Positions 1 to 7,546 of a stretch of 64,000 bases of DNA are shown here, piece after piece; position 1 is the first letter of the stretch, and each line of letters starts with the position of its first letter. Under the pieces are notes generated by a model, which did no database searches, was not told where the DNA came from, and saw only the letters and a program-made list of their open reading frames with translations. The stretch lies in assembly GCF_001247745.1 (NCBI RefSeq), contig NZ_LAIR01000002.1, positions 1,302,001 to 1,366,000 on the forward strand, read 5' to 3'. The stretch comes from Luteipulveratus halotolerans (lineage in GTDB: Bacteria > Actinomycetota > Actinomycetes > Actinomycetales > Dermatophilaceae). Position numbers and translations under genes: made by a program.

Positions 1-137
1 GTGTCGACCTTGTCGGTGGAGACCTCGAGCAGCGGCTCGTCGACGGCCACCTGGTCGCCGACGTTCTTCAGCCACCGGGTCACGGTGCCCTCGGTGACGG
101 ACTCTCCGAGAGCGGGCATGGTCACGCGTTCAGACAT
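1..137 (-). CDS. sucB: Dihydrolipoamide acyltransferase (E2), N-terminal part only, cut by window edge
   Basis: Only the first 45 residues lie in the window. They form the start of a biotinyl/lipoyl domain: [19 protein letters not shown], then the lipoylation motif DKVD with the acceptor lysine at residue 43. This domain belongs to the E2 of 2-oxoglutarate dehydrogenase or a related 2-oxo-acid dehydrogenase, which passes acyl groups from E1 to CoA in the cytoplasm. The ATG at 137 has a GGAGA-like ribosome binding site upstream. The E3 gene lpdA lies immediately upstream on the same strand, so the two probably share a transcript. SucB/DlaT is favoured over a branched-chain E2, but the catalytic domain is outside the window. 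Confidence 0.85.
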   Translation of the reverse strand, partial: MSERVTMPALGESVTEGTVTRWLKNVGDQVAVDEPLLEVSTDKVD

Positions 138-208
138 GGGTGACAGTCTCCTGGATCTGGTGGCGGATGTGCAGTGTTGTCAGTGCGGGTGTCGTGAATC
201 TCATGGGC

Positions 209-1588
209 TCAGCTGTGCATGTGCAGGGGCTTGCCGGCGAGCGCGAGGTGCGCCTCACCGAGCGCTTCGTTCTGGGTGGGATGAGCGTGGGCCAGCTGGG
301 CGACATCGTCGGGGAGTGCCTCCCAGCCGACGATGAGCTGGGCCTCGCCGACCTGCTCGCCCATCCGCGAGCCGACCATGTGGACGCCGACGACCGGGCC
401 GTCCTTGGCGCGGACGAGCTTGATGAAGCCCTGCGTGCCGAGGATCTGGCTCTTGCCGTTGCCGCCCAGGTTGTACTCGACCGTCTCGACCTCGCCGTGA
501 ACGTCCTTGGCCTGCGCCTCGGTCAGTCCGACCGAGGCGATCTCGGGCTCGCAGTAGGTCACGCGTGGGATGCCGGACTCGACGATCGGCGCGGGGGACA
601 GCCCGGCGATCTGCTCGGCGACCAGGATGCCCTGGGCGAATCCGCGGTGCGCGAGCTGAAGGCCCGGGACGATGTCGCCGACGGCGTAGACGCCCTCGAC
701 GTTGGTGCGGCAGCGCTCGTCGGTGAGGACGTGGCCGCGGTCCATCGCCACGCCCGCCTCGGCGTAGCCGAGGCCCTCGGTGACCGGGCCGCGGCCGACG
801 GCCACGAGCAGCAGGTCGGTCTCGATCGACTCGCCGGACTCGAGGCTGACCGTGACGACGTCACCGTGCTGCTCTGCGCCGGCGAACTTCACTCCGGTCT
901 TGAAGGCGATCTTGCGTTTGCGGAAGGAGCGCTCGAGCTGCTTGGAGACGGCCTCGTCCTCAGCCGCGACGAGGCGGGGGAGCGCCTCGACGATGGTGAC
1001 CTCAGCACCGAAAGACCTGAAGACAGAGGCGAACTCGACGCCGATGACGCCACCACCGAGCACGACGACTCGGCTCGGGACGTGATCGATCGTGAGCGCC
1101 TGGTCGCTGGTCATGATGCGACCGCTGATCTCCAGACCGGGCAGCGTCTTGGCGTAGGAGCCCGTGGCGAGGACGACGTGCTTGCCGGTCAGCGTGCGGT
1201 CGCCGACAGCGACGGTCGTGGGACTCGTCAGGCGGCCCTCGCCCTCGACGAGCTCGACCTTGCGGGACTTCACCAGTCCTTGCAGGCCCTTGTGGAGACG
1301 GCTGATGACGCCGTCCTTGTAGGCGTGCACACCGGACATGTCGACCGACTCGAACGTCGTCTTGACGCCGAACGCGGCGCCCTCACGAGCGGTGTCAGCG
1401 ACCTCGGCCGCGTGCAGGAGCGCCTTGGTGGGGATGCAGCCCTGGTGCAGGCAGGTGCCGCCGAGCTTGCCCTTCTCGACGAGAGCGACCGACAGGCCGA
1501 GCTCGGCCGCGCGCAACGCGCAGGCGTAGCCGCCACTGCCGCCTCCGAGAATGACGATGTCGTAGGGCGGTGCGGCATCTGCCGTCAT
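209..1588 (-). CDS. lpdA: Dihydrolipoyl dehydrogenase (E3)
   Basis: This 459-residue flavoprotein reoxidises dihydrolipoyl groups of the 2-oxo-acid dehydrogenase complexes with NAD+. An FAD-binding GGGSGG loop lies at residues 15-20. The redox-active disulfide motif GGTCLHQGCIPTK has cysteines at 46 and 51. An NAD-binding GGGVIG motif sits near residue 185, and the C-terminal HAHPTQNEALGE segment carries the catalytic His-Glu pair. Length is normal for the family. The ATG at 1588 is chosen because AAAGGAG lies 10 nt upstream; the frame stays open for 28 more residues but they are not Lpd-like. The gene reads directly toward the E2 gene, consistent with an E3-E2 unit. Confidence 0.95.
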   Translation of the reverse strand: MTADAAPPYDIVILGGGSGGYACALRAAELGLSVALVEKGKLGGTCLHQGCIPTKALLHAAEVADTAREGAAFGVKTTFESVDMSGVHAYKDGVISRLHKGLQGLVKSRKVELVEGEGRLTSPTTVAVGDRTLTGKHVVLATGSYAKTLPGLEISGRIMTSDQALTIDHVPSRVVVLGGGVIGVEFASVFRSFGAEVTIVEALPRLVAAEDEAVSKQLERSFRKRKIAFKTGVKFAGAEQHGDVVTVSLESGESIETDLLLVAVGRGPVTEGLGYAEAGVAMDRGHVLTDERCRTNVEGVYAVGDIVPGLQLAHRGFAQGILVAEQIAGLSPAPIVESGIPRVTYCEPEIASVGLTEAQAKDVHGEVETVEYNLGGNGKSQILGTQGFIKLVRAKDGPVVGVHMVGSRMGEQVGEAQLIVGWEALPDDVAQLAHAHPTQNEALGEAHLALAGKPLHMHS

Positions 1589-1796
1589 GGTGCCAACGCT
1601 CCTTTGCGTCGTTGCTGTCGTCCGGCGCGGACCGGCGTGATGACCAGCCCGACGCTGGAGCCATCTTGGCACTGCCTGCCTGGAGGCCGGTCACGAGGTG
1701 GGCCACGCCGGTCCGGCGACCAAACCCGTAGCGAGCGCGAACGACGACGTGCGACAGTGACGGGACGTCCGGGAGCCCAACCTGCAGGAGGACACG

Positions 1797-1988
1797 ATGG
1801 CTGACGGTGGATCGCACGACTCGGTCGACGACGACACCAAGCGCAAGTTCCGCGAGGCGCTGGACAAGAAGAAGGCGCACGGGGGCAGCGACGTCTCCGA
1901 CCACAGCGCGCGCAGCAAGGTCAACGGCACCCACGGCGCCGAGACCAGTGGTGCTCAGCAGATGTTCCGGCGCAAGTCCGGCGGCTGA
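1797..1988 (+). CDS. DUF5302 family small protein
   Basis: This 63-residue, highly charged protein has no membrane segment. The pattern DDDTKRKFREALDKKK near the N-terminus and QQMFRRKSG at the C-terminus matches the actinobacterial DUF5302 family, whose role is unknown. A strong AGGAGG site lies 6 nt before the ATG. A stable hairpin follows the stop. The gene is monocistronic and diverges from lpdA. Family assignment is by recall of the conserved ends. Confidence 0.85.
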   Translation: MADGGSHDSVDDDTKRKFREALDKKKAHGGSDVSDHSARSKVNGTHGAETSGAQQMFRRKSGG

Positions 1989-2005
1989 GCCGCGCAGGCT
2001 GATGC

Positions 2006-2046
2006 GACGGGGCCGGCCCGCACCTCAGGTGCGGACCGGCCCCGTC
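2006..2046. terminator. Hairpin between convergent genes
   Basis: A GC-rich inverted repeat has arms of about 19 nt (GACGGGGCCGGCCCGCACC and its near-complement) around a TCA loop. It lies between the DUF5302 gene and the convergent pepA, so it probably serves both strands. There is no T-tract, which is common for actinobacterial terminators. Confidence 0.75.
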
Positions 2047-2081
2047 GTCGTACGCCGGAGGACGTACGGCAGGCAGCGTCG

Positions 2082-3584
2082 TCAGCCGTGGTCCTCGACC
2101 AGGCCGACGAGCGTGCGTACGCCGAAGCCGGTCGCGCCCTTGGGCGTGTAGCCGTGGGGGCCCGACTCGTTGAAGGCGGGGCCGGCGATGTCGACGTGGA
2201 CCCACGGCAGCTGCTTGCCGTCCTTGCCGTTGCCGACGAACTCGCGCAGGAACAGCGCGGCCGTGATGGCGCCGCCCTCCTTCTGGCCCGTGTGCTTGAG
2301 GTCAGCGACGTCGGAGTCCATCGCCTTGCGCAGCTCCTCGCGCAGCGGCAGCGACCAGGAGTCCTCGCCGACCCGACCCGCAACATCGATGACCCTGTCA
2401 CGCGTGGCGTCGTCGTTGCCGATGACCGCAGCGACTCGACCGCCGAACGCCATCACCGCGGCACCCGTGAGGGTGGCGATGTCGACCACGAGGTCGGGCT
2501 GCTGCTCGGACGCGAAGCTCAGTCCGTCCGCCATGACCAGGCGGCCCTCGGCGTCGGTGTTGATGATCTCGACGCTCTTACCGTTGCGCATCGTGACGAC
2601 GTCGCCCGGACGCTGAGCGTCTGCGCCGGTCATGTTCTCGGCCAGGCACAGGTAGACCGTCACGGCGACGGGCAGCCCGAGCCGGGCGACGGCGTCGACC
2701 GCCGCAGCGGCGGCCGCGGCACCGGCCATGTCGCACTTCATCGTGACCATGCCTGTCGCAGGCTTGATGCACAGACCACCGGAGTCGAACGTGATGCCCT
2801 TGCCGACCACGGCGACGTGGGCGGAGGCCTTGGCGGGCTTGTACGTCAGCGTCACCAGTCGCGGGAGCCGCGACGAGCCGCGACCCACACCGATCAGGCC
2901 GCCGCAGCCGGCCTTCGCCAGGGCCTTCTCGTCCATGACGTCGACCTTGACCTTGGTGCCCTGCAGGCGCTTGCGCACCGCCTCGGCGAACGAGTCGGGG
3001 TAGAGGTCGTTGGGCGGGGTGTTGACCAGGTCGCGTGCCCATGCCTGGCTGTCCGCGACGACCTCGGCCCGCGCAGCGGCGTCTCGGGTCGCCTGCTCGC
3101 CGGCCGTCGCTGACAGCAGCGTGACCTCGGCGACCGGCGCCTTGGTCGAACCCGTCCTGCGGTAGGTGGTGAACGCGTACGCCCCGAACAGCGCACCCTC
3201 GGCGGACGCGCCGACCAGGGCGGCATCCGTGCCCGGTGCGGCGACGGCGGCGTGTGCGGTGTCGGCGAGACCGCGGGTCGCGGAGCCGACGGCCCGGCGT
3301 ACGGCCTCGTGGTCGTCAGGGGTGGGCTCGTGGTCGAGGCCGGTGCCGGCCACCACCACGATGGGAGCCTCGACGCCGGGGACGCCGGTCAGCTTGATGG
3401 CCTCGTCGGCACCGGCCTTGGCGCCGATCGCGGCGAGAGTCGCACCGACGTGGTCGACCGACTCCTGCGGCAGCCCGTGAGCGGGCGCCAGGCGTACGCC
3501 GTCGTCGGTCTTGACGGACAGCAGCACCAGGACGTCTGCCTTCACCTCACCGGCTGCCCGATCCGTCAGTGTCAGCGTCGTCAC
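2082..3584 (-). CDS. pepA: Leucyl aminopeptidase, M17 family
   Basis: This cytosolic metallo-aminopeptidase of 500 residues removes N-terminal amino acids from peptides. The N-terminal half is the variable M17 domain. The catalytic half contains GKGITFDSGGLCIKP with metal-binding Lys and Asp, and the family signature NTDAEGRLVMADGL. The GTG at 3584 is preferred because GGAGG lies 7 nt upstream and the protein then starts VTTLTLTDRAAG. The frame is open far upstream, but that part is antisense to gcvT. It diverges from gcvT, as in mycobacteria (pepB/gcvT). The gap contains a perfect palindrome that could control both genes. Confidence 0.93.
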   Translation of the reverse strand: MTTLTLTDRAAGEVKADVLVLLSVKTDDGVRLAPAHGLPQESVDHVGATLAAIGAKAGADEAIKLTGVPGVEAPIVVVAGTGLDHEPTPDDHEAVRRAVGSATRGLADTAHAAVAAPGTDAALVGASAEGALFGAYAFTTYRRTGSTKAPVAEVTLLSATAGEQATRDAAARAEVVADSQAWARDLVNTPPNDLYPDSFAEAVRKRLQGTKVKVDVMDEKALAKAGCGGLIGVGRGSSRLPRLVTLTYKPAKASAHVAVVGKGITFDSGGLCIKPATGMVTMKCDMAGAAAAAAAVDAVARLGLPVAVTVYLCLAENMTGADAQRPGDVVTMRNGKSVEIINTDAEGRLVMADGLSFASEQQPDLVVDIATLTGAAVMAFGGRVAAVIGNDDATRDRVIDVAGRVGEDSWSLPLREELRKAMDSDVADLKHTGQKEGGAITAALFLREFVGNGKDGKQLPWVHVDIAGPAFNESGPHGYTPKGATGFGVRTLVGLVEDHG

Positions 3585-3646
3585 AGCTGTGCCTCCAGGC
3601 TCCTCGTGGATGAACCAGCAGCGTTGCGGGTCCCAGGGGAGAATAA

Positions 3647-3661
3647 CGATCGGTCCGATCG
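3647..3661. promoter_or_regulatory. Perfect palindrome, candidate operator between pepA and gcvT
   Basis: CGATCGGTCCGATCG is a perfect 7+1+7 palindrome in a 90 bp divergent intergenic region. It ends 1 nt before the TACGGT -10-like hexamer of gcvT, so it occupies the spacer of that promoter. A protein bound here would block RNA polymerase. No regulator can be named. Confidence 0.45.
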
Positions 3662-3662
3662 G

Positions 3663-3668
3663 TACGGT
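3663..3668 (+). promoter_or_regulatory. -10-like TACGGT of leaderless gcvT
   Basis: TACGGT is followed by 6 nt and then the gcvT ATG, the spacing expected if transcription starts at the A of the start codon. Confidence 0.6.
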
Positions 3669-3674
3669 GCGCCC

Positions 3675-4781
3675 ATGACAGGTGACCCCTTGAAGACCTC
3701 GCCCCTGCACGACCGGCACGTCGCCCTCGGCGCCAAGCTGGCCGACTTCGGCGGGTGGCAGATGCCGATCGAGTACCCCGGCGGCGGAGTCCTGCGTGAG
3801 CACACCGCCGTGCGCGAGCGGGTCGGCATCTTCGACGTGAGCCACCTCGGCAAGGCGCTCGTGAAGGGCGCCGGTGCCGCGGACTTCGTCAACTCCTGCT
3901 TCACCAACGACCTGCGCAAGGTGCAGCCGCCCAAGGCGCAGTACACGATGTGCTGCGACGAGGAGACCGGCGGCGTCGTCGACGACCTGATCCAGTACTT
4001 CCGCAGCGATGACGAGCTGTTCCTCGTGCCCAACGCCGCCAACACGGCCGAGGTCGTACGGCGGATGCAGGCCACGGCGCCGGAGGGCCTGACGATCACC
4101 GACGAGCACACGTCGTACGGCATCATCGCCGTCCAGGGCCCGAAGTCGCTCGAGGTCGTCGAGGCGCTCGGCCTGCCGACCGACCTGGAGTACATGTCGT
4201 TCACGACCGCCGACTGGCAGGGCCGTGAGGTCATCGTGCTGCGTTCCGGCTACACCGGCGAGAAGGGGTTCGAGCTGGTGCCGCGCTGGGAGGACACCCC
4301 GGCCCTGTGGGACGCCCTCGTCGAGGCGATGCAGCCGTACGACGGTCTGCCGTGTGGCCTCGGTGCGCGCGACACGCTGCGCACCGAGATGGGCTACGCG
4401 CTGCACGGTCACGAGCTGTCGATGGACATCACTCCCAACATGGCTCGCGCCGGCTGGGCGGTCGGCTGGAAGAAGGACGCGTTCTGGGGCAAGGAGGTCC
4501 TGGAGGCTCAGCGGGCAGAGAAGTCCTGCCGTCTCGCCTGGGGCCTGCTCGCGACCGGGCGTGGCATCCCGCGCGCCGACTGCGAGGTGCGAGGCGCTGA
4601 CGGTCAGGTGATCGGCGTGGTCACCTCCGGCACGATGTCGCCGACCCTCAAGCAGGGCATCGCGCTCGCGCTGCTCGACCGAGGTGTGGCCGAGGGTGAC
4701 GAGGTCGTCGTCGACGTCCGTGGTCGCGAGCTGGCCGCCACCGTCGTCAAGCCGCCGTTCGTGCAGGTCGAGACCGCATGA
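3675..4781 (+). CDS. gcvT: Aminomethyltransferase (glycine cleavage T protein)
   Basis: This 368-residue folate-dependent enzyme transfers the methylene carbon of glycine from the H protein to tetrahydrofolate and releases ammonia. The sequence is typical throughout: FGGWQMPIEYPGG near the N-terminus, RVGIFDVSHLGK, RSGYTGEKGFEL in the middle, and VTSGTMSPTLKQGIALA in the C-terminal barrel. The ATG at 3675 has no Shine-Dalgarno sequence but sits 6 nt after TACGGT, so leaderless translation is likely. The stop codon overlaps the next start (ATGA). Genes gcvH and gcvP are not in this window. Confidence 0.95.
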   Translation: MTGDPLKTSPLHDRHVALGAKLADFGGWQMPIEYPGGGVLREHTAVRERVGIFDVSHLGKALVKGAGAADFVNSCFTNDLRKVQPPKAQYTMCCDEETGGVVDDLIQYFRSDDELFLVPNAANTAEVVRRMQATAPEGLTITDEHTSYGIIAVQGPKSLEVVEALGLPTDLEYMSFTTADWQGREVIVLRSGYTGEKGFELVPRWEDTPALWDALVEAMQPYDGLPCGLGARDTLRTEMGYALHGHELSMDITPNMARAGWAVGWKKDAFWGKEVLEAQRAEKSCRLAWGLLATGRGIPRADCEVRGADGQVIGVVTSGTMSPTLKQGIALALLDRGVAEGDEVVVDVRGRELAATVVKPPFVQVETA

Positions 4782-5356
4782 CCGAGTGGTCGACCGACGC
4801 AGCCCGGTCCTACGCGGCCGGGCTGCTCGTCGGCGACCGCGTCGAGCTGCGCGCGCTGCGCGAGGGCGAGCTCGAGGTGCTCGACGGCTGGTGGAACGAG
4901 CCGGCCGAGATGGTGCTGCAGAACGCCGTGATCCGTCCGCAGCCACGGGGCAGCATGACCGAGACGCTGACGCGGTGGCACGCCAACGAGGGCGATGTCG
5001 GCTTCGCGGTGGTCGAGCGGTCCAGCGGTGAGCTCGCAGGCAGCGCAGTGCTCTTCGGCTCGATGCTGCCGATGCGGTCGGCGACCTACGCCGTGCAGCT
5101 CGGGCCGGGCTACCAAGGGCGCGGACTCGGGCCTGAGGTCACCCGCATGATGCTGCGCTACGGCTTCGACCAGATGGGGCTGCACCGCATCCAGCTCGCG
5201 GTGTGGGCCTACAACGGCCGGGCCATCGCGGCGTACGAGCGCGCCGGGTTCGTGGTCGAGGGACGTCGTCGTGACGCGGTCTTCCACGGCGGTCAGTTCC
5301 ACGACGAGGTGCTGATGGCGGTGCTCGAGCCCGAGTGGCGCGCGCGACAGGCCTGA
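4778..5356 (+). CDS. GNAT acetyltransferase, RimJ/RimL type
   Basis: This 192-residue protein is an acetyl-CoA-dependent N-acetyltransferase. The acetyl-CoA loop is QGRGLGPEV near residue 113. The C-terminal AYNGRAIAAYERAGFVVEGRRRDAVF is characteristic of the RimJ/RimL branch, which acetylates ribosomal protein N-termini or small molecules. The start overlaps the gcvT stop by 4 nt, so the two are translationally coupled. The substrate cannot be deduced. It ends 1 bp before the convergent cobS stop. Confidence 0.85.
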   Translation: MTEWSTDAARSYAAGLLVGDRVELRALREGELEVLDGWWNEPAEMVLQNAVIRPQPRGSMTETLTRWHANEGDVGFAVVERSSGELAGSAVLFGSMLPMRSATYAVQLGPGYQGRGLGPEVTRMMLRYGFDQMGLHRIQLAVWAYNGRAIAAYERAGFVVEGRRRDAVFHGGQFHDEVLMAVLEPEWRARQA

Positions 5357-5357
5357 C

Positions 5358-6122
5358 TCACACGATGGCGGCGGCCACGAGCAGCGTTGTGGCACAGGCG
5401 ATCTCGACGACCGCCCCGAGCGTGTCGCCGGTGATCCCACCGATGCGCCGTACGACGCGCAGCGCCACGGTCGCAGCAGCGAGCAGGGCAGCGCACACGA
5501 CGACCGGGCCCGACCACCACGGTGCCTCGGCTGCGCCGGCTGTGGCAGTGGCGAGCGCGGCCACGGCGAGCGCCACACCCACCAGGCCTGACCGCGAAAC
5601 GCTCTCTGCCACCAGCGATCCCAGACCCTCGGGCCGTGCGGCACGAAACCCGCGAGTGCACGCGAAGGTGATGGCCAGGCGACTTGCGACCACCGCGACG
5701 GCGGCCACCGTCGTACCCGATGTCGTGGCGAGAAGCGTTGTGCCACAAGCGATCTGGAGCGCAAGGGTCACGACGAGCGTCGACGCTCCAGCCGGTCCGA
5801 CGTCGCCGGTGCGCATCACCTCGAGGGCTCGCTCGGGGTCGTAGGACGCCGTGAGTCCGTCGGCGGTGTCGGCGAGGCCGTCGAGGTGGAGCGCGCGGGT
5901 CGACAGAGCGAGGACCGCCACGGCCAGGACGGCCTGGACGAGCGGGCTCAGGTCGACGACACGTGCGAGCATGAGGACGACCGCGACCGGCACGAGCAGG
6001 AGCACGGCGACGAGCGGTGCGAGCAGCATCGCGCGGCCGGCCGTACGACGGTCGACCGAGCGGGGCGCCGGGACGGGGAAGGCCGTCAGCGTGCCGACGG
6101 CGAGGCGGGCGGCGTCAGGCAA
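5358..6122 (-). CDS. cobS: Adenosylcobinamide-GDP ribazoletransferase (cobalamin synthase)
   Basis: This membrane enzyme of 254 residues joins adenosylcobinamide-GDP to alpha-ribazole (phosphate), the last assembly step of vitamin B12. The conserved acidic motif ALHLDGLADTADGL lies near residues 76-90. Several hydrophobic segments follow, as in the family. The start overlaps the end of cobU by 8 nt. It is the last gene of the leftward transporter-cobU-cobS run behind the cobalamin riboswitch. No cobT or cobC is present in the window. Confidence 0.93.
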   Translation of the reverse strand: MPDAARLAVGTLTAFPVPAPRSVDRRTAGRAMLLAPLVAVLLLVPVAVVLMLARVVDLSPLVQAVLAVAVLALSTRALHLDGLADTADGLTASYDPERALEVMRTGDVGPAGASTLVVTLALQIACGTTLLATTSGTTVAAVAVVASRLAITFACTRGFRAARPEGLGSLVAESVSRSGLVGVALAVAALATATAGAAEAPWWSGPVVVCAALLAAATVALRVVRRIGGITGDTLGAVVEIACATTLLVAAAIV

Positions 6123-6675
6123 GTGCGCCCGGCACGACAGGGCTGCTGCTCAGGTCGATGACCCGCCCGGCGACGATCAGGTGGACGCGGTCGCTGACGG
6201 CGCTCAGGGTGGCGTTGACACGCCCGAGTGCGTCCTGGAACAGACGACCCGACGCGGTCTCGGGCACCACGCTCATGCCGACCTCGTTGGTGACGGCCAC
6301 GATGTCGTAGGGCGCGTTGGTCCACAGCGCGACCAGCTCTGCTGTGCGCTCCTGGACGATCGTGAGCGCCTTGTCGCGGTTGTCCCAGGCCTTGGCCGCG
6401 TCGATGGTGCCGGTCACCCAGTTGCCGATGCAGTCGACCAGGGAGGGTGCCCGGGCACTCAGGATGGCCCGGGTCACATCGGTGCTCTCGACCGTGGTCC
6501 AGCCCTCGGCGCGTCGGGCCTGGTGCTCCTCGACGCGCGCCTTCCAGTCGCCGTCGTCCTCGTCGGGGAGCGGCCCCGTGGCGATGTAGGTGACCGCGTC
6601 GGCATCGTCGAGCAACGACTCGGCGTAGCGGCTCTTGCCGCTGCGCGCACCACCGAGCACCAGCGTCGTGGTCAT
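6115..6675 (-). CDS. cobU: Adenosylcobinamide kinase / guanylyltransferase
   Basis: This bifunctional enzyme of 186 residues phosphorylates adenosylcobinamide and attaches GMP, giving AdoCbi-GDP for CobS. The P-loop GGARSGKS is at residues 8-15, right after the start. Other CobU landmarks are EEHQARRAEGW (guanylylation region) and VTNEVGMSVVP. The ATG at 6675 is chosen because AGGAGG lies just upstream; a GTG 5 codons earlier is possible. It follows the ECF S-component gene by 31 bp in the same direction, tying salvage of incomplete corrinoids to uptake. Confidence 0.93.
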   Translation of the reverse strand: MTTTLVLGGARSGKSRYAESLLDDADAVTYIATGPLPDEDDGDWKARVEEHQARRAEGWTTVESTDVTRAILSARAPSLVDCIGNWVTGTIDAAKAWDNRDKALTIVQERTAELVALWTNAPYDIVAVTNEVGMSVVPETASGRLFQDALGRVNATLSAVSDRVHLIVAGRVIDLSSSPVVPGALA

Positions 6676-6706
6676 GACTCCTCCTGTCACCCGAGGACCT
6701 TGCGAG

Positions 6707-7546
6707 TCACTGTAACCCCGGTTCGTGCCGTTCCTCGTACGCCGACCGGTCGCCCGTGGTACGGACCGTCGGGGAGAACGACGCCCGGCGTACGGCGCGC
6801 CGCAGCGCGGCGAGGACCGGGCGCGCGGCCACGAGCACGAGCACTGCCGTGAGGACGCCGCGGGGCAGGTCCCAGCCGAGGGAGGTCAGACCGTAGAACA
6901 CCGCGTAGTGCGCGAGCTGGGTCGTGAGTCCGTCACCGGCGTCGAACCCGGCGCCGGCGGGCGCCGACGTGCCGAGGAACGGCCAGAACCACAGGTTCAT
7001 CACGACGCCGTAGAGCAGGCCGCTCAGCAGCCCGTAGGCCGCGAGCATCCAGCGTTCGGCCCGCTCGGGGACCCGGGGGAGGAGCGCAGCGCCGAGACCG
7101 ACCCAGCCCGTGGCGACCATCTGGAACGGCGTCCAGGGGCCGACACCGCCGGTGAGGAACGCTCCCGTGATGATGGCGAGCGCGCCGAGCAGGAACCCGG
7201 CCGTGCGGCCGAGGACCCGACCGCCGAGCACCACCAGGAAGAACATCGGCTCGAGCCCGGCGGTGCCCGCGGACAGCACCCGGAGCGCACCGCCCATCGC
7301 CGCGAGGACACCCAGGGTGGCGACGACCTTGGCGTCCATCCCACCGCGACTGAGCTCGGCGAGCAGCACCGCTCCGATCAGGGCGATCAACGCCGGGAAG
7401 AGCCACGGCATGGAGTGGTCGCCCGCGAGCGCCGCCTGGGAGTCGACGAAGAACGGCCAGGTGAACGACAGGACGCCGATGACGGTCACGAGGGTCATCG
7501 CGACGCTCGAGGTCCACGTCCAGCGCACGATCTCGTGACGGCGCAT
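6707..7546 (-). CDS. ECF transporter substrate-binding S component (predicted corrinoid)
   Basis: This 279-residue integral membrane protein has about six hydrophobic segments, including LVTVIGVLSFTWPFF, a glycine-rich GGRVLGRTAGFLLGAL segment and a WWTPFQM-like loop (GGVGPWTPFQMVATGW). Its order after T and A-A' genes fits an S component, which binds substrate in the membrane. Its start codon overlaps the stop of the ATPase gene (ATGA). The upstream cobalamin riboswitch and downstream cobU-cobS make cobalamin or cobinamide the likely substrate; this is inferred from context, not from residues. A cobalt role is the main alternative. Confidence 0.8.
   Translation of the reverse strand: MRRHEIVRWTWTSSVAMTLVTVIGVLSFTWPFFVDSQAALAGDHSMPWLFPALIALIGAVLLAELSRGGMDAKVVATLGVLAAMGGALRVLSAGTAGLEPMFFLVVLGGRVLGRTAGFLLGALAIITGAFLTGGVGPWTPFQMVATGWVGLGAALLPRVPERAERWMLAAYGLLSGLLYGVVMNLWFWPFLGTSAPAGAGFDAGDGLTTQLAHYAVFYGLTSLGWDLPRGVLTAVLVLVAARPVLAALRRAVRRASFSPTVRTTGDRSAYEERHEPGLQ

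Noticed and set aside
140..1804. 554-residue open frame on the plus strand over lpdA
   Set aside because: It is antisense to lpdA, which has complete motifs and a ribosome binding site. Asp/Leu/Arg-rich shadow frames are common at this GC content.
3585..4946. Long upstream extension of the pepA frame (to 954 residues)
   Set aside because: The extension is antisense to gcvT; the GTG at 3584 has a ribosome binding site and gives a normal M17 length.
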